From Oscillospiraceae bacterium NTUH-002-81 (lineage in GTDB: Bacteria > Bacillota > Clostridia > Lachnospirales > Lachnospiraceae): a stretch of 64,000 bases of DNA. Both the position numbers and the translations under genes were made by a program. Shown piece by piece: positions 57,138 through 64,000 of the stretch. Below the pieces are notes generated by a model. The model was given only the letters and a program-made list of their open reading frames with translations, was not told where the DNA came from and ran no database searches. The stretch spans positions 2,270,501 through 2,334,500 of the forward strand of contig CP136052.1 in the NCBI GenBank assembly GCA_032620915.1, in the 5' to 3' direction. Positions within the stretch are counted from its first letter, which is position 1. The number at the start of each line of letters is the position of its first letter.

Positions 57138-57412
57138 CCCCCCTCTCTCTGGATATCTCCAATTTTATGGACAAAAAAAATTAAGGATTTGGGGCAGGCG
57201 TATTGGGAGTTGGCCTGCCCATCATGTATAAATAGTTTTGATTCGATGTTCTGCTGGCACACGCCGTTTGAATTCATGTACCAGCAGCATATAACAAAAT
57301 CCCGATATAACTCGCCAATAGAAATAAAAAGGATTTTGTCATAAAAGACTACTAAGCTTACGCTCCGTTCATCCTCTCCATAGGGAAATATTGATTTTTG
57401 TTTATTTTTCAC
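57134..57412 (-). CDS. Doubtful 92-residue open frame
   Basis: It opens with a GTG inside the end of the RNA-polymerase-like gene and overlaps the next start by ATGA, which hints at coupling. No RBS is visible, the product resembles nothing I know, and the frame contains a strong hairpin, GGGCAGGC...GCCTGCCC (57195-57224), followed after 11 bases by T8. It may equally be the untranslated 3' region of the polymerase gene. Confidence 0.3.
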   Translation of the reverse strand: MKNKQKSIFPYGEDERSVSLVVFYDKILFISIGELYRDFVICCWYMNSNGVCQQNIESKLFIHDGQANSQYACPKSLIFFVHKIGDIQREGG

Positions 57413-60048
57413 ATGTTTTCACATGCTTTTTGTCATGTTTTTTGTGAAAACAGTTCAAAAATGTATCTCTATCCTTTTCATATAAAATAACCAATAGATG
57501 ATCTCTGATATACACATTCTCACCTTCAAATGCATATTTCACCAGGTTCTTCATCGTATCTTCTTTTATCTTCAAGTTCTTCAATTTATCCCGACAAGTA
57601 TCAAAAAAAACCATCTGTTCATTTTTATAGGATTCTGTAGTTTTGTCCAAATCTTTCACTTTCTTATGATATTCCTTTACGATACCAAGGATTTTATCAC
57701 ACTGAGAACGGTTGACATTCCTGGAACTGCCTTTAAAGTCCACAAATTTATTAATTCTTGTTTCCGTAGGCGTATTCAAGATCTTGTCCTTTCTTAGGTC
57801 AATCACTCCTTCTTCTATCAGCCCATAAATAATGTCCATCGGACAATTAAGCTTGCCAATCCTATCTTCTGGGATTTCCTTCTTTTTCCCCTTTTTCTTT
57901 TTATTCTTGTACTTTTCAATTTCTGCATAAAACCTGGGATATTTCTCTTTAGGATTCATATAATGTTTTTTCATAATACAGTAAAGTTCTTTAGACACAT
58001 CCGCATCGAACGTCCTCTTTGCAGAATCAATAGCCACCTGCGCCAGCACCGCACAAATAATAAATACATCCTCCAATTCTTTATTCTTACAGTCTCCATC
58101 AAACCAATAACTCAGCGCCAGCTGTGCCACATTACTGGCTGTTCCTATTGCAATCTGATTTTTAGAAATTATACTGTCCATTTTAGCATAAGAAGCCATG
58201 CTCTTATCATACAGGTTTGGGGATGGAATGATCCCATTTTTGATTGTTGGGAATTCGCAATATGCTTTCTTTGCCAACGCCACAATATCCGCCTGATTGG
58301 TTGTATAAATCGTATCACTATCCAAATCCTGGGAGTTGAGACGTTCCTGTACATCTGTTCCTATTCCATTAATTACAATTACATTCTTCCCCAACTTTGG
58401 AAAATATCTTATCAATGTTTCTGGGTACACATTTTTCAGGCAAATAATATTATTAGGACTATTATGCGGTGAACGAAAACCCGCAAGTCTTTCTCCTTCG
58501 GGGAATCGTTCTGTATAACATTGGATGGCATCATCCTGTGCTGAAAAACATCCTTCCTCAAAGAAATCCTCCCCTGTTACTTTCTTCAGAAGCGAAATCA
58601 CATTGCCGCAAATCGTCAGATTATCTCCTACCTGTAACAATTTTCCCTGCTGCAAGCGGTTTCTTTTAAAATCACTGATCTTCTCTACACGCTTTTTCTT
58701 AAAATAACTCCAGTATTCCACTTCCGGGTTTCTTCTATATAAATCAATCAACACATGGTTGATACTATATGATGTATTCGTTGCCTCTAAGAACTCTAAA
58801 TATTTCTCTATGTTCGTTTTCAGGGTATTGCAATATTGAATACTTGGCAAAACAATTCTTTCCAATACCTCTCTATCTGTTGTCAATAACGTATTATTCA
58901 TCTGAAAAGAAGATCTCTGCATATTTCCATACTTGCTTGGATGCCCTGTTTTCACAATTTCAAAAATTTCCCCATCATCCTTCATAACTTTCCTGTAATA
59001 GCGGAAAGCATTTTTCTCTGAACCCGAATCGCTCATGTTTTCTTTGAACTTTAACCATTTCAGCGAATTATCCGTAACAATCACCTTGATATCTGAAACC
59101 TTCATCTTGCGCCCCAGCATATCCGTTGCATAGGCTTCTTCATACTTTTCCTTATAATGATCCCGGAAATAATCCTGTATATTTCCTCTAAACAAACAAG
59201 ATTTAAAGAAATGGCTTCTACAATAAATGAACCCATCCATATCTTCAGGAAACAAACTCTCATCAATGATGCCCATTCCATCCCACAGAACATTCTTCAC
59301 TTTCACGGCTTTACAATCCTGATCTACATAGCATCCCTTATTTTCTTCATAACGTACAATATAAGCCTCTTTCTCACAAAAAACTTCTTCATCCTTTACC
59401 ACAAAAATGTTGTTTAGTGGAATGTGAATATATCGCATAGCGGTTGCCGTGATAAGCGGCGCATACGCTGATAATTCAACAATCTTCGCCCCCGCTTCAT
59501 TTGGGATCCGATTCCATAAATCCATAGTCAGATATTCCTGTAATTTTTTGTGTAATTCCTCTCTGCAAAATACACAATATCCTTCCTTAGCCTTTCCAGT
59601 GCTTCGGTACAACATCCGATATTTTACAGGATTCCTTTTTCCTTCAATCTCATTTCCATCCTTGTCATATTGCCTCCAGACAATGGTCACACCGTTCTCA
59701 TAATATAGTTTTCTCAGGTTATCGGCAGAAACCCCTGGCTTCACATTTTTTCTCATTTGAATCGTCAGCCTTTACACTATAGTCAAATCGCATCATCACA
59801 AAATCCAAGCTTTGATTTTTCCCATTCACTGTCACGCCATGATGTCTTGCATATCTCGCAAAAAGGCTTTCACTGATCACCGCTTTTCCATATAGAAGTT
59901 TTTCTTCCTCGTATACTGCTTTCTTATCTTCAATTAGCTTCCGTTTGTATTCATGATTGATTCTATATACATTAGAAGCCTGTACACTTCGAATATTGAT
60001 TGCACATTTTCCCACACTTTCATTCATCTTTTCTATAGTTTCCTTCAT
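57402..60048 (-). CDS. Single-chain RNA-polymerase-like protein (QDE-1/YonO superfamily), frame broken by one extra base
   Basis: The start MKETIEKMNESVGKC at 60048 has GGAGG 7 bases upstream. The frame shifts at A6 (T6, 59746-59751); removing one A joins ADDSNEKNVKPGVSADNL and gives 881 residues. Around residues 574-578 lies DLDSD, inside INGIGTDVQERLNSQDLDSD, matching the metal-binding DxDxD loop of double-psi-beta-barrel RNA polymerases (usually DxDGD). About 94 residues later LAQVAIDSAK resembles the conserved helix after the catalytic loop in RdRP/YonO-type enzymes. Earlier, WDGMGIIDESLF (about 255-266), FFKSCLFRGNIQDYF and SDIKVIVTDNSLKWLKF fit this group as I know it. It lacks beta' zinc ribbons. 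A DNA-dependent phage-type transcriptase is the best guess; templates are unknown. Confidence 0.72.
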
Positions 60049-60114
60049 ACCAATTCCTCCAATTCAAAACAATCTTCTATAATTCTTATTCTCCGCTCGC
60101 CACTTATTTTTAGT

Positions 60115-60149
60115 CAAAAAAATACCAACCATCAGATTTGACGGTTGGC
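60115..60149 (-). terminator. Terminator between the membrane protein and RNA-polymerase-like genes
   Basis: In the minus-strand transcript CCAACCGTC and GATGGTTGG pair around AAATCT, followed by TATTTTTTT. It ends the membrane-protein transcript, so the polymerase-like gene needs its own promoter in 60049-60114. Confidence 0.75.
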
Positions 60150-60162
60150 TCCCCACAAAACA

Positions 60163-60585
60163 CTATTTTCTTTTTTCTCCCAATAACCTTCCAAATGACA
60201 CGATAATTGAAAAAATAACGGACATTTTCAATGACGTTGTAAAATGAGATTCCGTAATGGTGAAATTCTCTTTCCACACATTTAACACGATACCTACATT
60301 TCCTATTCCAGCCAAAAGAAGTGCATTCGCAAATGCAGCCTCTGAATTTACACATTTACGTATGATCTGCCAGATGCTCAAAAAGAAATATACAAGGATC
60401 AAACATATCACATAGCTTGGAATCGTAATCACCAACGCCAGTATCATCAATTTCAGTACATCTAATCTTTCGAACAACTCAAAATTTCGGAATACCAAAA
60501 CGTATGTCCCCGGAAATACAACACCCATAAGCAACGATATAGATAAATTTATTTTTCCCGCAAAATATTTCATAATCTCCAACAT
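60163..60585 (-). CDS. Small membrane protein of element 2 (about four helices)
   Basis: This is a 140-residue protein with hydrophobic helices at about 14-33 (SISLLMGVVFPGTYVLVF), 45-78 (IPSYVICLILVYFFLSI), 85-104 (FANALLLAGIGNVGIVLNVW) and 115-135 (FSIIVSFGRLLG), and a basic end (GEKRK). AGAGG precedes the start. The size and topology are compatible with a holin or an immunity protein, but no family is recognised. A terminator separates it from the polymerase-like gene. Confidence 0.6.
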   Translation of the reverse strand: MLEIMKYFAGKINLSISLLMGVVFPGTYVLVFRNFELFERLDVLKLMILALVITIPSYVICLILVYFFLSIWQIIRKCVNSEAAFANALLLAGIGNVGIVLNVWKENFTITESHFTTSLKMSVIFSIIVSFGRLLGEKRK

Positions 60586-60905
60586 AATCTCTGTCCTCTT
60601 TTGTTTTTCCTCATTATATCACCCTCATCCAGTAGATACAAATCCCTCTATATCAGCTCATGTATATACCGATATCATTAGGAAAAAATATACGCGTATG
60701 CAGCAGGAAGCCACTAAAATCAATCATCCTTACACTTTATTGGCTCATTTGGCATCATTCGAATTTACCCCATTTTCGTGCATTTTAGCCGTTTATATAG
60801 CCACAATGATGCATCAAAAGAAATAGATGTTTCATCGGCTCTGTAAGATTACGTTCTACAGAAAAGCACGTTTTAAATTAGTTTTCGATGTTCCAAGCTG
60901 TAAAG

Positions 60906-61073
60906 TTATTTCATCAAGAAAAAATTTAGTAGCTTTCCCATTATGGGAATCCTTCTTTCTGCCATTACCCATTTTTCAAATCCATACCAATCATTTAAGA
61001 TATCAAGTTTGATGGGGTTGGCATTGCCAATACTGCCAAATATTGAATTGATTAACTCCCGAAAACTTTCAGG
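60906..61073 (-). pseudogene. Possible small broken gene in the 60.6-61.3 kb gap
   Basis: The 730-base gap 60586-61315 holds one protein-like open stretch of 55 codons (PESFRELINSIFGSIGNANP, IKLDILNDWYGFEKWV...NFFLMK). It has no start codon in frame, but GGAGG-ATTG-GTG lies just upstream and would be in frame if one C of the CC at about 61074 were absent. The rest of the gap shows a hairpin TGTCGG...CCGACA near 61135-61162 and nothing else I can name. Confidence 0.25.
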
Positions 61074-61315
61074 TCACCAATCCTCCAAGTGAAAAATTGT
61101 AAACTTATTATTCAGATAAATAGTGAGTGTTCATGTCGGATGCCGCCAGGCAGCCGACATACCCTCTCTTTATCGTATGAATGATAATGTTTAATTCATA
61201 TTTTGAACCATTCAAGGTACGCTCAAATTAAGTTTCTATTATATATATTCTCTCGTTGAAAGATTTGTGTAGCTATAGCGGAACAAATCTTTTTGTTTCT
61301 GGAACAGAAACCCAC

Positions 61316-61660
61316 TTATTCAAGAAAGTAACATCCATTAGTAATAATTCCTCTTATCTGGTCACACACAGCATTAGTAGGAATATTTTTATCCTTCACA
61401 CTCTGCAATGCAATTTTAATATCATCCAATGACATTCTGTATTCTTTCATAAGAACATCAACAAAAGGTTGTCTGTATTCTTTCAGTTTATCCAGTTCCA
61501 ACTTATGATTATTATAATTGGAGGCTCTGTACTGCTTTTCCTTATAAGCAAGGTCATTGATTTTCTTCTCATGCTTTGCTATGCAATTTAATAGATACTC
61601 TTTCGTCAAAGTATTGGACTTTAATCTTTCTTCCATTTTTAATCTATAACTTCTATCCAT
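61316..61660 (-). CDS. Hypothetical basic helical protein
   Basis: This is a 114-residue protein, MDRSYRLKMEERLKSNTLTK ... EKKINDLAYKEKQYRASNYN ... MSLDDIKIALQSVKDKN. AAGGAG is 7 bases before the ATG, so it is likely translated. It is mostly helical and charged. It lies just downstream of the group II intron 3' end, so the intron interrupted the leader of this gene. I do not recognise it. Confidence 0.55.
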   Translation of the reverse strand: MDRSYRLKMEERLKSNTLTKEYLLNCIAKHEKKINDLAYKEKQYRASNYNNHKLELDKLKEYRQPFVDVLMKEYRMSLDDIKIALQSVKDKNIPTNAVCDQIRGIITNGCYFLE

Positions 61661-61799
61661 GTCTTATCTCCTTAATGGGTGTCTGCGTGGCAGCCACAAA
61701 TGATGTTTGTTCCGTTCCTTACGTCACTACACAAAATCATTGAATCTCGTATGATTTTTATTCTATTTTGGGTGGGTTTTCCTAATATAATAATAGTGA

Positions 61800-64000
61800 T
61801 AGGTAAGCCTCTGGTGTTACCACCTCGGGCTTTTCCCCCACTCCACACCGTGCGTGATAGTTTCCCATCACACGGCGTTCCACCGACTAAGATTACATTT
61901 TAGTGCCTATATAGTCCTCGAATTGTATTTCTTCCAACTCCCTGTATTTTCGGAGTTTGTTTATTTTTTTCTTGCATTTCCACGGTCAATGTTAAATTCT
62001 GCAACAGTTTCTTTATTACTTTATTTTCTGTTGCATCAACCAATTTTGACACATCTTTGGATAAAATTATCAAATTCCTATATGTGTCATTTCGCTCACC
62101 TTTGCACGGTTTTATGTGTATACATACCATGTCTGTTATTGACAGGGCATTGTGTGTTACTGCACATTTTCCTTTTTGTGCTATATACCTTGAAAGGGCA
62201 TTATCTGCCATCTCCAAGGTCGGATAAAGATGTGCATTTCCCATCATATATTTCATAACATCATAACTGATACAGTTTTCGATGTCTGAATACTTCCTCA
62301 CATATTTATTGACTTCCCGCCTTTTGTATTTTGGATATTCATACGCCACATACCCTACTGGAATAATCATTCTTCCTTTTATCCATCGGAACTGCTTTGA
62401 CTTTCCATACTTTTGTTGGATAAATTTACTGGTTATCTCACCCGTTTTTGTTATCGGAAAACATCGGTTATTGTGGTTCATACCGTTACTTTTCCCATTC
62501 ACTTTATAGGCGATTTCTGCAAAATCTGCTGATACCATTGTTGCCATACAATAATAATTGTGCATACCCATAACCATTGAATTGTAAAGACTTATGTTTT
62601 TATCAATTTCGCTTTGCTTGCTTGGATTTTTGATATCTTTCCAGACAGTCCGCAGCTTATTGATAACCTTATCTTTACTTTTGTCGGCTATATGTGAACG
62701 GATTATCCATTTATCACCTTTTGGAACAACTTTAAATTTGATTCCAAGAAAAGTTGTATAGTTCTTACGCAAGTTTGTGATTCCAGATTTCTCATCACTT
62801 GTTTGCAGATGTAAATGTTCTGCAAGCCATAGTTTTGTTGCATACATGGCTTTCTTAGCTGTTACATAGTCCCGACAGAATATCTTAAAATCGTCTGCAT
62901 ACCTTACGATGTACATTTCTTTAAGTTCTGTCTTTTCCCTCAGCTTTTTCCACTTTGGTGACCTGTCTATTGTGAGGATATTTCCCTCCTTATCAGTCCT
63001 GTAAAATTCCAGTCCGGATTTTCCATCTTTGACTTTAAACATCTCCCATTGATTAGCAATCCACCAGTCCAGCTCATTCAATACTACATTTGCAAGAAGT
63101 GGGGATAAAATCCCCCCTGTGGTGTACCTGTTTCCGGGGTAATTACAATGTCATTAAACAGGATTTCTGCTTTTAGCATCTGTTTGATTATCATAATCAG
63201 TTTCCTGTCCTGTATTCCAAGTCCCCACAACTGCCGAATCAGCTTATTATGGTCAATATTGTCAAAGAATCCAACAATGTCCACATCTACTACAAAATGC
63301 AGATTTTGCAACTGTGCCATTTTATAGCATTGAGCAATCGCATTTTGCGTTGACCTGTATGGTCTGAACCCATTATTTCGTTCATGAAATTTTGCTTCAC
63401 AAATCGGTTCCAGTATTTGCAGAATACATTGCTGTATCAGTCTATCCCATATACTTGGGATTCCTAATGGTCTGGTTTTTCCATTGTCTTTTGGTATTTC
63501 TACACGCCGGACCTTTTTAGGCTGATAAAAGTTCAATTTATTTCTGACGGTTTTAATGACCGTTTCGATTGGGAGTGACTGAATTTCTGTTATTGTCTTC
63601 CCATCTGTTCCAGGGGTTTTGCTCCCGTTATTTTTGCAGATATTCCGATATGCAAGTATGATATTCTGCTCTGATACTATCAGGGGCATAAGCCTGTCAA
63701 ATTTATTACCTTTCAGACTGCCTTCATATAACTGATATCCAGTTTCTTTTTGCGTCATATCTTTCTGCATTTCTTTCTGCTTTATTTACAATTCGTTTTG
63801 CCATAGTAACCAACTCCTTATTGGAGAATGATTTTTTCTTCGTCTCACCTCGACAGCTATGAAAATCTCCATTTGGTGATTACTATATAGACATAAAGGA
63901 AATCTTAGTATCGGCTTGTGGCTATCCCTCCACCGCTTATTATCACGGTTTCATCGGTACTGTGCCACTACTCTCACAACCATAAATGTGCTTATTGTAG
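61800..64000 (-). mobile_element. Group II intron (3' part; 5' end beyond the window)
   Basis: The RNA elements are readable on the minus strand. Domain V is at about 61843-61880 (GCCGTGTGATGGGAAACTAT with GAAA loop, closing CACGCACGGTG). A domain VI-like hairpin with GAGGTGGTAACACCAGAGGC follows, and an end near CTTACCTAT. Upstream of the ORF, 63805-64000 has intron-like segments (GAAACCGTGATAATAAGCGG). The intron-encoded reverse transcriptase lies between. The 5' GTGYG end is not in the window. Confidence 0.85.
61900..63804 (-). CDS. ltrA: Group II intron reverse transcriptase/maturase with HNH-like domain, frame broken
   Basis: This is the intron-encoded protein for splicing and retrohoming. 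The reverse transcriptase has GTDGKTITEIQ, RPLGIPSIWDRLIQQ, FHERNNGFRPYRS, DVDIVGFFDNIDH (catalytic), TPQGG and the active site YADD (IVRYADDFKIF). A maturase X region follows, and a C-terminal HNH-like end (KCAVTHNAL...CIHIKPCKGERNDTYRN). The frame breaks after TPQGG at 63112-63117; adding one base gives TPQGGILSPLLANVVLNELDWW. A second likely break (T5, 63747-63751) would connect an upstream start MAKRIVNKAERNAERYDAK at 63804 (AAGGAG RBS) to ETGYQLYEGSLKGNKF; otherwise the start is the ATG at 63770. Confidence 0.85.

Larger units (their letters stand above)
48355..64000. mobile_element. Element 2: tandem element with integrase, tape-measure-like protein and RNA-polymerase-like protein (right end not seen)
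   Basis: A second int/xis pair starts at the same distance from att copy 2 as int1 from copy 1. Its candidate arm repeats, GTGCTAAATTTGTCCTAAAT (48479-48498), differ from those of element 1. Genes so far are all minus strand: RNA-polymerase-like protein, small ORFs, giant tape-measure-like protein, xis, int, plus a group II intron. A third att copy was searched for by eye up to 64,000 and not found. Confidence 0.65.

Noticed and set aside
57402..60048. Reading the 881-residue protein as a reverse transcriptase or primase
   Set aside because: No YxDD, no palm-type motif order and no TOPRIM; the DLDSD loop and the flanking blocks fit a double-psi-barrel polymerase better.
61677..61710. A third att copy near TGCGTGGCAGCCACAAATG
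   Set aside because: Only short partial similarity to the 46-base site; the AGTATTTTTATCATA core is absent.
1..64000. CRISPR arrays, rRNA or tRNA genes
   Set aside because: No regularly spaced repeats with unique spacers and no cloverleaf or rRNA signatures were noticed on reading through; the integration site is a protein gene, not a tRNA.

Overview
The window looks like chromosome of a gut-type Clostridia bacterium, most likely Lachnospiraceae. The reasons are the low-GC Firmicutes gene orders (ylxM-ffh-rpsP-khpA-rimM-trmD; DUF177-rpmF-plsX-acpP-rnc-smc-ftsY), the pta-ackA pair, the ACT/UPF0210 pair, Tn916-type integrases, and a TnpV-carrying mobilizable element. Species cannot be fixed from sequence alone.

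Layout. 1-13.3 kb (all minus strand): the translation, secretion and lipid core (trmD, rimM, khpA, rpsP, ffh, ylxM, a cytidylate-kinase-like gene, threonine ammonia-lyase, ftsY, smc, rnc, acpP, plsX, rpmF, DUF177). 13.4-19.9 kb: one cobalamin-riboswitch-controlled locus. In transcription order it has a surface lipoprotein resembling cobaltochelatase CbiK, a membrane-anchored two-domain surface protein, a substrate-binding lipoprotein, a FecCD/BtuC permease and an ATPase. 20-31.5 kb: housekeeping genes (ackA, pta, tmcAL, a shortened crotonase, UPF0210 and ACT proteins, a WalJ-like hydrolase, coaE, polA, a zinc-finger membrane protein). 31.5-36.7 kb: an ABC efflux-type operon with an LxxG-heptad secreted protein.

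36.8-64 kb is accessory DNA. A low-molecular-weight phosphatase gene has been used as an attachment site. An 11.1-kb mobilizable element is inserted at its 5' end, and a second integrase module follows directly in tandem at the repeated att site. Element 1 (about 37.24-48.35 kb) carries int, xis, VirE- and CHC2-type replication proteins, a MOBQ-type relaxase with a recognisable oriT, an XRE regulator, a lipoprotein cassette bounded by long inverted repeats, a CPBP protease and TnpV. Element 2 (from 48.35 kb to beyond the window) carries int and xis, then a 2,182-residue tape-measure-like protein, a small HTH protein, and an 881-residue protein that I read as a single-chain double-psi-beta-barrel RNA polymerase of the QDE-1/YonO superfamily. 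A membrane protein and a group II intron with its reverse transcriptase follow. This RNA-polymerase/tape-measure pair, with no other phage structural genes in view, is the most interesting part of the window.

Caution: ten reading-frame breaks were found. Nine are restored by removing one base from a homopolymer run, and one by adding a base. This looks like systematic sequencing or assembly error rather than real gene decay, so the split genes are annotated as single genes with a frame break.
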